64,000 bases of DNA from an uncultured Mailhella sp. (GTDB lineage: Bacteria > Desulfobacterota > Desulfovibrionia > Desulfovibrionales > Desulfovibrionaceae): the NCBI GenBank assembly GCA_910578585.1, contig CAJTRG010000006.1, forward strand, positions 33,131 to 97,130. The letters run 5' to 3'. Shown here piece after piece: positions 9,319 to 18,502 of the stretch; the stretch's first letter is position 1, and each line of letters starts with the position of its first letter. A program made the position numbers and the translations under genes. Under the pieces are notes generated by a model that did no database searches, had not been told where the DNA came from, and worked only from the letters and a program-made list of their open reading frames with translations.

Positions 9319-10854
9319 CTATTCCATAAAGCTTAAATCAACAAGAGTGCGCACGCCGTAGCCTGTTGCCCCCTTTGGATTGAGGGCATTTTCGCCGTTA
9401 TCTGCGGCAGCCATATCAATATGCACCCAAGCCTGCTCATCGTTCACAAATTCCTTGAGGAAAAGTGCGGCAGTCAATGATCCGCCCAGACGAGAGCCGG
9501 AGTTTTTGAGATCAGCCACATTGCTTTTCAGCTCTTTCATCAAATGCTTCCAGATTGGGAGCTGCCAGGCGCGTTCAAAAAGGGCATTGCTTCTGTCCGT
9601 AACCTTTTGCGCAAGCTTTGAATCAGAGCCGAAAATACCGGCAGCCCCTTCACCAAGCGCCACGGCACAAGCACCGGTGAGCGTTGCAATATCCACTAAA
9701 TACGCCGGCTTATAGGTATCCTGAGCATAGGATAAAGCATCAATTAAAATCAGTCTGCCTTCAGCGTCGGTGTTCACAATTTCCACGCTCTTGCCGCTGC
9801 GGGCAAAAACAATGTCACCGGGCTTTGTGGCAGATCCTCCGGGCATATTTTCGCAAAGAGGCATGAGTCCAATCACAGGACGAGTCGGATACACGCCGTT
9901 CATGGCAAGTCTGCCCAGAGTTTCAAAGGTACCAAGCACAGCCGCAGCTCCGCTCATATCCCCTTTCATTTCTTCCATGCCGGCGCTGGGTTTCAGGCTG
10001 ATGCCGCCGGAGTCAAAGGTAATACCCTTGCCCACCAGTGCCAGCGGTGCAAGACTTTTATCCACGGTATGCGGATAATATTCCATCACCACAAAGCGCG
10101 GCTCTTTGCTGGAACCTTGGGCCACAGACAAAAAGGCATGCATATTTTCCTGTTCAATTTCATCCTTTTTGAGCACGCGGATATTGAAATTATGATAGGC
10201 CGCAATTTCCTGAGCCTTGTCCGCAAAACAGGCAGGGGTCACTTTATTGGCAGGTGCATTGGCAAGGTCGCGGGCAAGATAAATGCCGGATGCTTCTGCT
10301 TCTGCAAAGCGCACAGCCTTTTTCAATTCATCATCGCAAAATTCATCATCAAGCAAAAAATAAATTTTGCGAAGCTTTGGATCTTCGGATTTTTTCTTAA
10401 AATTGGGGAAAGAATACAGAGCCAGTTTCGCCGCAAGAGCAAGTTCACGCGCCAGATTATTGCGAGTAATGCCAAGCTGGGAGCCAATGCGGGACATGGA
10501 AACAATATCAATACCCACATGTTCCAGACCCAAATCCTGACAGGCTGTCACCGCCTTACCAAAGGCAAAGCGCAAATCTTCCAAAGTCAACTCTTCATGC
10601 TTGCCCAGTCCCAGCACCATACAGCGGGAAATTTCCATGGCTGGCGGGCCGTATAAAATAATGCGTTCGTCTTTTTTGCCTTTGAAATCACGCCACTGGG
10701 GAGCAATAGAAAGCCATGGCGCGGCATTTTGCGTAAAATGACAGGCATCGTCAGCGCCTTCGCCCTCAAAAGCAAAGGCAATAGCCAAATCTGTTTTCCA
10801 CTGCCCTTCAATTTGAAACTCTATATCAAGGTCAGATTCGCGTACTTGTTCCAT
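9319..10854 (-). CDS. pepA: Cytosol (leucyl) aminopeptidase, M17 family
   Basis: A 511-residue M17 aminopeptidase that removes N-terminal residues from peptides as a hexameric two-metal enzyme. The family signature NTDAEGRL is present. Metal and catalytic positions include LVGKGITFDSGGISLKP (Lys and Asp) and MKGDMSGAAAV. The N-terminal domain is less conserved, as usual. Its last codons overlap sequence resembling one edge of the dispersed 71-bp repeat (ATCTCTGCTGTC at 9310-9321), which may have trimmed or replaced the original end of the gene. Confidence 0.95.
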   Translation of the reverse strand: MEQVRESDLDIEFQIEGQWKTDLAIAFAFEGEGADDACHFTQNAAPWLSIAPQWRDFKGKKDERIILYGPPAMEISRCMVLGLGKHEELTLEDLRFAFGKAVTACQDLGLEHVGIDIVSMSRIGSQLGITRNNLARELALAAKLALYSFPNFKKKSEDPKLRKIYFLLDDEFCDDELKKAVRFAEAEASGIYLARDLANAPANKVTPACFADKAQEIAAYHNFNIRVLKKDEIEQENMHAFLSVAQGSSKEPRFVVMEYYPHTVDKSLAPLALVGKGITFDSGGISLKPSAGMEEMKGDMSGAAAVLGTFETLGRLAMNGVYPTRPVIGLMPLCENMPGGSATKPGDIVFARSGKSVEIVNTDAEGRLILIDALSYAQDTYKPAYLVDIATLTGACAVALGEGAAGIFGSDSKLAQKVTDRSNALFERAWQLPIWKHLMKELKSNVADLKNSGSRLGGSLTAALFLKEFVNDEQAWVHIDMAAADNGENALNPKGATGYGVRTLVDLSFME

Positions 10855-10903
10855 ATATTCTCCTTAACATATTATTTTTCTTATTAATATTTATCTGTCA
10901 ATA

Positions 10904-11674
10904 TTATTCATTTGCCAAGCCCACTTCTTTGCGCAGTAAACTCACTTCCTCATTCGTGAGCTCCCGCACCTCACCCCGTGGCAAATCACCGAGCAAAAGC
11001 GGACCCTGCTGCACACGCCTGAGCGTCAAAATCGTCAAATCCGTATCGCGGCACATGCGCCGTATCTGCCGGTTTATGCCCTGGCTCAAAGTAAAGGCAA
11101 GCCACAGCTCGAGCCCTTTTTGCTTACCCATAATTTCCACTTTGACCGGGGCAAGTTCCTCTCCCTCAGCCAGCTTCATACCTCTTTGCATAATCACCAG
11201 CGTTCTTGGCAAATTATAGTCCTTACCCGGCAGACGGACTTTAACATGATAAATTCTGGGCATATGCCAGCGCGGGTGCATGAGCCTGTTGGCAAGTTCG
11301 CCGTCGTCTGTCAAAAGAAGCAAGCCTTCTGAAAAAAAATCCAGCCGCCCCACAGGATAAATGCGCCTTTGCTTATAGGCCTGCGGCAAGAAATCAAGCA
11401 CAGTCTTGCGTCCTTCCGGGTCTTTCACCGTGCTGACCACGCTGATAGGCTTATGCAGCATCAAAATACACGCCTTTTTCCCTGTACTGAACACGACTTT
11501 TTTACCCTTGCACACAACGTGATCTTTTTCTGGATCAATGCGCACGCCCGGGCTTTCTGCCTTCACTCCATTGACCGTGACAAGCCCCGCAAAAATCAGC
11601 TCATCAGCTTTTCTGCGTGAACAAATCCCTGCATCGGCAAGGGCTTTATTAAGGCGGATATTCTGCTCTTCCAT
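10904..11674 (-). CDS. rRNA pseudouridine synthase, RsuA/RluB/E family
   Basis: A 256-residue protein with an N-terminal S4 RNA-binding domain (IRLNKALADAGICSRRKADELI) and a pseudouridine synthase domain holding the catalytic Asp in YPVGRLDFFSEGLLLLTDDG. This is the layout of RluB/RluE/RsuA enzymes that modify ribosomal RNA. LSQGINRQIRRMC is the matching C-terminal family motif. The exact target uridine cannot be assigned. It is divergent from the DUF374 gene at 11771. Confidence 0.93.
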   Translation of the reverse strand: MEEQNIRLNKALADAGICSRRKADELIFAGLVTVNGVKAESPGVRIDPEKDHVVCKGKKVVFSTGKKACILMLHKPISVVSTVKDPEGRKTVLDFLPQAYKQRRIYPVGRLDFFSEGLLLLTDDGELANRLMHPRWHMPRIYHVKVRLPGKDYNLPRTLVIMQRGMKLAEGEELAPVKVEIMGKQKGLELWLAFTLSQGINRQIRRMCRDTDLTILTLRRVQQGPLLLGDLPRGEVRELTNEEVSLLRKEVGLANE

Positions 11675-11770
11675 TTTCTATTCTTTTTTTTGTTGCGTTT
11701 TCGTTATGGGCATAATATACTTTATACATTCAATCGTCTAGCTTTTTAGTAATAAAAAAAACGGATTAAA

Positions 11771-12502
11771 ATGAAAAATACCCTTCGTTATCACATAAGA
11801 GAAAATGTCAACCGAGTACGCCGAAAAATCCGCGACTTATTCCGAACCTCTGATTTTTTCCTCAATCTTCTGGTGCTTTTCTATAAGGGCATGTGCCACT
11901 CTTTGAACTATAAAAGTGAAACACGGATAAAAATTGCTGAACAGGACGAAATTGCGGCAAAACGCAAACAAGGTCTTGAGGTCAAAGGAACACCCATAGT
12001 GATCTGCCTCTGGCATGATGAGCTTTTTCCGCTGATTTATCTGCAAAAGGATTTGGATATTGTCTGCATTGTCAGTGACAGCAAGGACGGCACCATTTTA
12101 AATAAACTCATGAGCAAACTGGGTCTTCGCACTGCTGCCGGTTCAAGCCGCCGCAACGGGCTCAAAGCCTTGCTGCAGGCTTCAAAACTGATGAAAGACG
12201 GCACTGTGCACGGCTGCATTACTGTGGACGGGCCCATGGGACCTCGCCATGAAGTCAAGGATGGTGCCTTTTTGCTGGCGCTCAAAGCAGGAGCGAAAAT
12301 TGTGCCTGTGCGCCTTGATCTTAAAAAATCCTTGAAAATCCCCAGCTGGGATAAATTTCAAATTCCACTGCCTTTCAGCACTGTGGAAGTTATTTTTGGC
12401 GACGGCTTTTTTGTGACCGAAGAACTGAGCGAAGAATATTTGGCCGCGTGCCATAACAGACTGCAAAAAGAACTGGATGAGCTTTTGCCCCACAGACCAT
12501 AA
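11771..12502 (+). CDS. DUF374 lysophospholipid acyltransferase-like protein
   Basis: A 243-residue DUF374 protein related to glycerolipid and lipid A acyltransferases. The acceptor motif HxxxxD reads HDELFPL in CLWHDELFPLIY. Further family blocks are ASSRRNGLKALLQ, TVDGPMGPRHEVKDGA and ALKAGAKIVPV. DUF374 genes often belong to LPS loci and some act as secondary lipid A or Kdo-region acyltransferases, so a role in the outer membrane inner leaflet is likely. The exact reaction is unproven. It is 34 bp upstream of ruvA. Confidence 0.8.
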   Translation: MKNTLRYHIRENVNRVRRKIRDLFRTSDFFLNLLVLFYKGMCHSLNYKSETRIKIAEQDEIAAKRKQGLEVKGTPIVICLWHDELFPLIYLQKDLDIVCIVSDSKDGTILNKLMSKLGLRTAAGSSRRNGLKALLQASKLMKDGTVHGCITVDGPMGPRHEVKDGAFLLALKAGAKIVPVRLDLKKSLKIPSWDKFQIPLPFSTVEVIFGDGFFVTEELSEEYLAACHNRLQKELDELLPHRP

Positions 12503-12536
12503 TAAAATAACAATAACAAACAGATACGAGGACAGC

Positions 12537-13136
12537 ATGATAGCCTGGCTTGAAGGAAAACTTTTACAAAGAACTGCGCAAAGCATACTTATTGCCACCA
12601 AAAACGGGGTTGGCTATGAAGTGTTTATTCCTCAAAGTATGGCACTTCCGAGACTTGATGATGACATATCCGTCTACACCGCCTTTGTGGTACGCGAGGA
12701 CGCACAGGAGCTTTTCGGTTTTTCCACCTTTGAAGAGCGTGAAACCTTCAAAATGCTGACCACAATCAATAGAGTGGGGGCGCGCACTGCTCTGGCGATT
12801 TTATCTGTGTACAAACCTGACGATTTACGCCGCATTGTGGCTCAGGATGATGTCAACGCCCTGACTAAAGTTTCCGGCATTGGCAAGCAAACAGGACAAA
12901 AGATTTTTCTGGAATTAAAATATAAATTCAAGGCAGATACCAATCTGGCAAGCATAAATTTGCCGGGAAGCGCAAATACCGGCGTTTTCAACGATGCTTT
13001 GACAGGCCTTCTCAATCTTGGTTATGATAACCAAAGCGCCGGCGAAGTGCTTTCAGAAGTTCTGCAAAAAGAACCGGATCTTGATGTGGGCGAAGCACTT
13101 CGGGCAGCCCTCAAAGCCATGGCAAAAAATAAATAA
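12537..13136 (+). CDS. ruvA: Holliday junction DNA helicase subunit RuvA
   Basis: A 199-residue RuvA, the tetramer that grips four-way junctions and loads RuvB. It begins MIAWLEGKL, the typical start. The helix-hairpin-helix blocks are TTINRVGARTALAILSVY and LTKVSGIGKQTGQKIFLELK, and a C-terminal RuvB-binding domain ends the protein. I chose the ATG at 12537 for the GAGG site at 12528-12531; a more upstream in-frame ATG lies inside the preceding gene. ruvB follows after 22 bp. Confidence 0.95.
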   Translation: MIAWLEGKLLQRTAQSILIATKNGVGYEVFIPQSMALPRLDDDISVYTAFVVREDAQELFGFSTFEERETFKMLTTINRVGARTALAILSVYKPDDLRRIVAQDDVNALTKVSGIGKQTGQKIFLELKYKFKADTNLASINLPGSANTGVFNDALTGLLNLGYDNQSAGEVLSEVLQKEPDLDVGEALRAALKAMAKNK

Positions 13137-13158
13137 TTGAGGCAGATACAGGTAGAAT

Positions 13159-14313
13159 ATGAATAAAAAATTCGGCAAACCAAAATTTCAATCTTCGTTC
13201 AAAAAGAGTCTAAGCTATGATGATGAACTGGATATGAATGAAGACGCCTATGATGAAGGTACATACGACGAAGAGACACCCTCTTTTCAAGTGAAAAGTT
13301 CTGAGGCGAAAAATTTTGGGACAAAGAAAAACGAGCCTTTTTCCTTAAAAGAAAGCCTTGATAAAATGGACGAATCTGTTCGCCCGCGCCGTCTTTCTGA
13401 ATTTATCGGACAAAGTGAACTGCGCAAAAATCTGCAAGTCTATCTGGACGCCACCAAGAAACGCGGCAAAGCCATGGATCACTTGCTCTTTTACGGCAAC
13501 CCCGGGCTTGGCAAAACCACCCTTGCCCACATTATTGCTTCTGAACTGGGCGTGAATATTGTTTCAACCTCTGGTCCTGCGCTTATGCGCGGCGGGGATT
13601 TAGCCTCTATTTTATCCAATTTGCAGGCCAATGATGTGTTTTTCATTGATGAAATCCACCGCATGCCCATGCAGGTGGAAGAAGTGCTCTATCCTGCCAT
13701 GGAAGATTTCAAGCTTGATTTGGTGATTGGGCAGGGGCCGGCGGCAAAGACCATAAAAATTGATGTGGAACCCTTTACCCTGGTGGGCGCAACCACACGG
13801 CTGGGACTGTTATCCGCGCCCCTTCGCGACCGTTTTGGGATTATCAGCCGTCTGGAATTTTATACGCCTCAGGAACTTGCCGAAGTTGTTCTGCGGGCAG
13901 GCAAAATTTTAGGCGTGAAAATCAGCCCTGAATCTGCCATGGAAATTGGCAAACGCTCCCGCGGCACGCCTCGTATTGCCAACAGACTGCTGCGCCGTGT
14001 ACGTGATTTTGCCAGCGTTTTTGGGGAAGAGGGCATCATTGACCACGAGCAGACCAAACATGCTCTTGAGCGCCTTGATGTGGATGAAATGGGCCTTGAT
14101 GAAATGGACAGAAAAATTCTGTCTATTCTCATTGAGCATTACGACGGCGGGCCCGTGGGCCTGAAAACGCTGGCTGTTGCCTGCTCCGAAGAAATGCGCA
14201 CCATTGAAGAAATTTATGAACCCTATCTTATCCAGTGCGGGCTGATTAAGCGCACGCCGCAAGGCCGCATGGTCACCGTCAGAGCCTATAAGCATATGGG
14301 ACATTTAGGATAA
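13159..14313 (+). CDS. ruvB: Holliday junction DNA helicase RuvB
   Basis: A AAA+ motor for branch migration. Visible motifs are Walker [13 protein letters not shown], Walker B DEIHRM, sensor [18 protein letters not shown] and the C-terminal winged helix ending [14 protein letters not shown]. At 384 residues it is longer than the usual 330-350. The excess is an acidic N-terminal tail of about 70 residues before [12 protein letters not shown], with Asp/Glu/Tyr clusters, probably disordered. Confidence 0.97.
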   Translation: MNKKFGKPKFQSSFKKSLSYDDELDMNEDAYDEGTYDEETPSFQVKSSEAKNFGTKKNEPFSLKESLDKMDESVRPRRLSEFIGQSELRKNLQVYLDATKKRGKAMDHLLFYGNPGLGKTTLAHIIASELGVNIVSTSGPALMRGGDLASILSNLQANDVFFIDEIHRMPMQVEEVLYPAMEDFKLDLVIGQGPAAKTIKIDVEPFTLVGATTRLGLLSAPLRDRFGIISRLEFYTPQELAEVVLRAGKILGVKISPESAMEIGKRSRGTPRIANRLLRRVRDFASVFGEEGIIDHEQTKHALERLDVDEMGLDEMDRKILSILIEHYDGGPVGLKTLAVACSEEMRTIEEIYEPYLIQCGLIKRTPQGRMVTVRAYKHMGHLG

Positions 14314-14366
14314 TGAGCCAATCACAATAATGATAAATATCAGTCAGTTATAATAAAGGAAACCTT

Positions 14367-15092
14367 ATGCCGCAAGCACATTTACAAGTCAAAATACTTG
14401 CCCACACGCCTGAGCCGCTTTCTGTGATTTATGCCTCTTTTCGGCAATGCTATCATCAGGGCTATGTGGGCGATATGTGGGAACGCCTGCAAAACGGGGA
14501 AATCAGTCAGGAAAAGCAGGCAGAATTTGTACAGAATATTATCACGTCCGGGCACGAAAGCCCCATTGAACATGTGAGCTTTACCTTTGCCCTGTCCGGT
14601 GTTTCCCGGGCACTGACCCACCAATTAGTCCGCCACCGCATTGCCTCCTATTCTCAGCAAAGCCAGCGCTATGTGGACGCCAGCAATATGGACTATATCT
14701 TGCCCCCTGCTGTCAAGAAAAATCCTAAAATTCTCGCTCGTTATGAAGCATTCATGGAAGATGTGGGCAAAGCCTACCACGATATCAAAACCATGCTCGA
14801 AGAAGACGGACGAGGCAGCCTTGCCAAGGAAGACGCGCGCATGGTGCTTCCTCAGGCAGCAGCCAGCAATATTGTGGTGACCATGAACTGCCGCTCCCTG
14901 CTCAATTTCTTTGAACACCGCTGCTGCACGCGCGCACAATGGGAAATCCGCGACTGCGCCAATAAAATGCTCATGGAATGCCGCAAAGTACTGCCGGAAA
15001 TTTTCAACCATGCCGGCGCAAAATGCGAACGCCTTGGCTATTGTCCTGAGGGGGAAAAGTTCTGCTGCGGCCGTTATCCTGTGAAAAAATAA
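14367..15092 (+). CDS. thyX: FAD-dependent thymidylate synthase
   Basis: A 241-residue flavin-dependent thymidylate synthase that converts dUMP to dTMP using methylene-THF and NADPH. The ThyX signature RHRxxSxxxxSxRY is read as RHRIASYSQQSQRY. HESPIEHVSFTF is the conserved block before it, and the C-terminal CTRAQWEIRDCANKM is also typical. No thyA is seen in the window. The dUTPase gene upstream would feed it. Confidence 0.96.
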   Translation: MPQAHLQVKILAHTPEPLSVIYASFRQCYHQGYVGDMWERLQNGEISQEKQAEFVQNIITSGHESPIEHVSFTFALSGVSRALTHQLVRHRIASYSQQSQRYVDASNMDYILPPAVKKNPKILARYEAFMEDVGKAYHDIKTMLEEDGRGSLAKEDARMVLPQAAASNIVVTMNCRSLLNFFEHRCCTRAQWEIRDCANKMLMECRKVLPEIFNHAGAKCERLGYCPEGEKFCCGRYPVKK

Positions 15093-15159
15093 AATTTTTA
15101 ACCATTGCCTTCCATTTGATTGGGAGTAACAATAACAATATAAATAAAAGGGGAAAAAC

Positions 15160-15966
15160 ATGAAAATCAAAGCATTATTAAAAGCATTCACTGTATTCTC
15201 ATGCCTGGCAGTCGCAACACCTGCCATGGCTTTTGATTTGGCAAAAGCAGTCAGCGGAGCTGTTAAAGTTACGCAGGCAGTTACGTTAACAGACGAACAA
15301 ATGGCAGAATACGTCAAAGAATATATTACCTGGATGGATAAAAACAATAAAGTCTGCGATGCAAAAAGTCCTTACACTATTCGTTTGAACAAACTGACCA
15401 AAGGGCTGACTAAAGTTGAAGGTATCCCCCTGAATTTTAAAGTATACTATGTAAAAGACGTCAATGCCTTTGCCTGTGCTGACGGCAGTGTGCGCGTATT
15501 TTCATCTTTAATGGATATCATGACTGATGATGAATTATTGGGCGTTATTGGCCATGAAATGGGACACGTTGCCCATAAAGACTCAAAGGAAGGCTTCAAA
15601 AGAGCTTTGCTCACCTCTGCTTTAAAAGATGGACTTTCTGCAAAAGGCGGAAAAACTGCTGCACTCACCAATTCTCAGCTGGGGGATTTGGGGGAAGCGC
15701 TGATTCATGCCAACTATTCCCAAAGTCAGGAATATGCTGCTGATGATTATGGCTATGATTTCCTCAAAAAGGCCGGCAAAAACCCATGGGCTATGGCTTA
15801 TTCTTTCCAAAGACTGAAAAAGATGCAGGAAGACGCCGGTGCTAAACAAAGCAAAGGCATGGAACAATTATTTTCCACCCACCCGAACCTTGATAAACGT
15901 ATTACCCGTATGCAGTCCCGCGCTGAAAAAGACGGCATTAAAAAACCGGAAAATACCAAAAAATAA
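15160..15966 (+). CDS. Periplasmic M48-family metallopeptidase
   Basis: A 268-residue zinc peptidase with a cleavable signal peptide (about residues 1-24, ending PAMA|FD). The zinc motif HExxH is HEMGH in LLGVIGHEMGHVAHKDS, and the third ligand is the Glu in SQEYAADDYGYDF. This matches LoiP/YggG/BepA-like M48B/C peptidases that check outer membrane proteins. There is no lipobox cysteine, so it should be a soluble periplasmic enzyme. It stands alone, with a strong terminator downstream. Confidence 0.9.
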   Translation: MKIKALLKAFTVFSCLAVATPAMAFDLAKAVSGAVKVTQAVTLTDEQMAEYVKEYITWMDKNNKVCDAKSPYTIRLNKLTKGLTKVEGIPLNFKVYYVKDVNAFACADGSVRVFSSLMDIMTDDELLGVIGHEMGHVAHKDSKEGFKRALLTSALKDGLSAKGGKTAALTNSQLGDLGEALIHANYSQSQEYAADDYGYDFLKKAGKNPWAMAYSFQRLKKMQEDAGAKQSKGMEQLFSTHPNLDKRITRMQSRAEKDGIKKPENTKK

Positions 15967-15999
15967 TAACGCATAGCAGTATTAACATATGTATTATTT

Positions 16000-16034
16000 G
16001 ACTGAATGCAAAACTCTTTGCATTCAGTCTTTTA
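16000..16034 (+). terminator. Rho-independent terminator after the M48 peptidase gene
   Basis: A perfect 13-bp stem (16000-16012 with 16017-16029), a four-base loop and a following TTTT run. Confidence 0.9.
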
Positions 16035-16107
16035 AATACTGGTCTGGAACCAAAAACGAATTTAACCATTGAAAGAAAATAAATGCATTGTATTTAAAGG
16101 AAAAAAT

Positions 16108-16593
16108 ATGTCCCTTACCTTCAAGCAGGCAAAACCCGGGGATATGGGAATTTTGCTTTCGCTGATCAAAGAACTGGCAGGCTATGAACATCTTGAACAT
16201 GAAGTCACTGCCACTGAAGAAATTCTCACCGAATGGATTTTTACAAAGAAAAAAGCCGAAGTGATTTTCCCCGTGCTTGAGGGCAAAATCATTGGTTATA
16301 TTTTGTATTTCTACAATTTTTCCACCTTTCTCGGCAAGGCTGGCATTTATGTGGAAGATTTATTCATTCAGCCTGCGTTCCGCCACAAGGGCTATGGAAA
16401 ACAGCTTTTGCAGCATATTGCTCAAAAAGCAAAAGACGAGGGCCTTGGCCGAGTGGAATGGGCTTGCCTTGACTGGAATAAGCCCAGCATTGATTTTTAT
16501 CTTTCCCTTGGAGCAATCCCCATGGAAGGCTGGTCTACCTATCGCCTGACCGGGAAAAATCTCATAAAATTTGCGCAGGGCAATAAAGGCTAA
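16108..16593 (+). CDS. GNAT-family N-acetyltransferase
   Basis: A 161-residue GNAT acetyltransferase. The acetyl-CoA pyrophosphate loop appears as QPAFRHKGYGKQLLQHI, and the C-terminal DWNKPSIDFYLSLGA is the motif B seen in the diamine/thialysine acetyltransferase branch. The ATG at 16108 is preferred because of its AAAGG site at 16096-16100. tsaE starts 3 bp after its stop, so the two are co-transcribed. The acceptor is uncertain. Confidence 0.88.
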   Translation: MSLTFKQAKPGDMGILLSLIKELAGYEHLEHEVTATEEILTEWIFTKKKAEVIFPVLEGKIIGYILYFYNFSTFLGKAGIYVEDLFIQPAFRHKGYGKQLLQHIAQKAKDEGLGRVEWACLDWNKPSIDFYLSLGAIPMEGWSTYRLTGKNLIKFAQGNKG

Positions 16594-16596
16594 GCC

Positions 16597-17172
16597 ATGC
16601 AAATAGTCCTTGCTAACCTTGAAGATACCGACAAATTTGCCAAAATTGCCGCCAAGACCCTTCTTGAGCAGAAAGAAATGACACAAAACGAAAAAGGCAA
16701 TTTCCTGCATAATTTGTATTTACTCGGTGAAATGGGCATGGGCAAAACAACCTTTACCCGTTCCTTTGTGGGGGCACTGCCGGGCGCTGAAAATGCCGAA
16801 GTTGCCAGCCCGAGCTTCACCATTTGCCATGAATATCCCACAAGTCCTGAAATTTATCACGCTGACTTATACCGCCTGCCGGATCAGATTGATCTGCCCG
16901 AAGAATTACAGGATTTAGGCAGAAATACGCTCCTTGTTTTGGAATGGGGTGAGCGCCTGCACGAGGAAGCAAAAGCTCCCGACCGCCTTGAAATTCTTTT
17001 TACAAAAGAAAATTTAAATCCGGCTGAAAAAAATACCTCTGAAAATATAGACAATTTTGTGAATATATGCGAATTAAAAAGGCATGTTAATCTTGCAGCT
17101 CACGGAAACATTGCCCACGAGTTTTTACAGCTCTTAACAAAAAATTTACAAAATTGTTCATTGTGCCAATAA
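16597..17172 (+). CDS. tsaE: tRNA threonylcarbamoyladenosine biosynthesis ATPase TsaE
   Basis: A P-loop ATPase that helps TsaB/TsaD make the t6A base of ANN-decoding tRNAs. Walker A is GEMGMGKTT. SPSFTICHEYP and YHADLYRL are the TsaE switch and HxDLYRL motifs, and LLVLEWGERL is the Walker B-like end. At 191 residues it is longer than the usual 140-160; the last 40 residues (from about 150) match no TsaE part that I recognise. Confidence 0.93.
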   Translation: MQIVLANLEDTDKFAKIAAKTLLEQKEMTQNEKGNFLHNLYLLGEMGMGKTTFTRSFVGALPGAENAEVASPSFTICHEYPTSPEIYHADLYRLPDQIDLPEELQDLGRNTLLVLEWGERLHEEAKAPDRLEILFTKENLNPAEKNTSENIDNFVNICELKRHVNLAAHGNIAHEFLQLLTKNLQNCSLCQ

Positions 17173-17266
17173 ATGGAATACGAAAAGCAATGGGCATTTT
17201 GTAATGGACTGATTTTATTATTTTAAAGCACAGACGATAAACGGCTGGGCTCAATTAGGAAAAAGC

Positions 17267-18502
17267 ATGAAAATTTTGGTTCAAAAATTTGGCGGCTCAT
17301 CCGTTGCCGACCTTGAATGCATGAAAAAAGTTCGTGCCAAGGTTTTAAACGAAGTAGCACAGGGGTATAAAGTTGTTGTAGTTCTCTCTGCCCGTGCAGG
17401 ACAAACCAATAAGCTTGTAGAAATGGCTTATCAATGGTCAGACGAACCAAACCCAGCAGAATACGATGCGCTTTTAGCAACAGGCGAACAGGAATCTGTT
17501 GCACTTTTCAGCATGCTTCTGAGCGATGCAGGCGTCAAGGCTCGTTCATTTTTAGGCTTTCAAGTGCCTATCCTGACCGATAATGCCTATAACACAGCCC
17601 GCATTGTTTCCATTGAAGCAGGACAATTTTTACAAGAGCTGAAACGCTTTGATGTGATTGTAATGGCAGGTTTTCAGGGCTACAGCATGGAAAACAGAAT
17701 CACGACCCTTGGCCGCGGCGGTTCTGATACGTCTGCTGTGGCTATTGCCGCTGCCCTTGGCTCTGAGCTGGGTCAGGACGTGGACTGCCATATTTATACC
17801 GATGTTGACGGCGTCTACACCACAGACCCCCGCATGGTTCCGCCGGCGAAGAAAATTGATAAAATTTCCTATGATGAAATGCTGGAAATGGCTTCCATGG
17901 GGGCAAAGGTTCTGCAAATCCGTTCTGTGGAATTTGCCAAAAAATATAAAGTACCGGTTTGGGTACGTTCAACGTTTACCAATGACAAAGGAACACTCGT
18001 AACGCAGGAGGATGAGTCTATGATGGAATCAGTTATGGTTTCTGGTGTGGCATTTGATAAAGACCAGGTTCGTATTACAATTTTGGGTGTGCCAGACCAA
18101 CCAGGTATTTCCGCGTCTTTGTTTGTTCCTCTTTCTGACCACGATATTTTGGTTGATATGATTGTACAAAAGGCAAGCCGTGACGGCATTACCGACATGA
18201 CCTACACAGTCTCCCATAAAGATTTGAAACGTGCCCTTACCTATACAGAAAAAGTCTGCAAGGAAATCGGCGCTCAGGGCGTTGAATACGACGATCAGGT
18301 AGCAAAAGTTTCTGTTATCGGTGTTGGCATGCGCAATCACAGCGGTGTTGCTGCCATGGCCTTCTCTGCCCTGCACAAAGCCAATATCAATATTTTGATG
18401 ATCAGCACGTCAGAAATCAAGATTTCCTGCCTTATCCACGCTGACCAGCTGGAAAAAGCTGTACAGACCCTGCATACAACCTTTGGACTTGACGGCGAAT
18501 AA
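17267..18502 (+). CDS. lysC: Aspartate kinase
   Basis: A 411-residue monofunctional aspartokinase that makes aspartyl-4-phosphate, the first step to lysine, threonine and methionine. The N-terminal KFGGSSVAD, LGRGGSDTSAVA and TDVDGVYTTDPR motifs form the kinase domain. Two ACT domains follow from about residue 265 (ITILGVPDQPGISA and VSVIGVGMRNHSGVA), giving feedback control by end-product amino acids. Its TAA overlaps the ATG of cimA as TAATG. Confidence 0.96.
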   Translation: MKILVQKFGGSSVADLECMKKVRAKVLNEVAQGYKVVVVLSARAGQTNKLVEMAYQWSDEPNPAEYDALLATGEQESVALFSMLLSDAGVKARSFLGFQVPILTDNAYNTARIVSIEAGQFLQELKRFDVIVMAGFQGYSMENRITTLGRGGSDTSAVAIAAALGSELGQDVDCHIYTDVDGVYTTDPRMVPPAKKIDKISYDEMLEMASMGAKVLQIRSVEFAKKYKVPVWVRSTFTNDKGTLVTQEDESMMESVMVSGVAFDKDQVRITILGVPDQPGISASLFVPLSDHDILVDMIVQKASRDGITDMTYTVSHKDLKRALTYTEKVCKEIGAQGVEYDDQVAKVSVIGVGMRNHSGVAAMAFSALHKANINILMISTSEIKISCLIHADQLEKAVQTLHTTFGLDGE

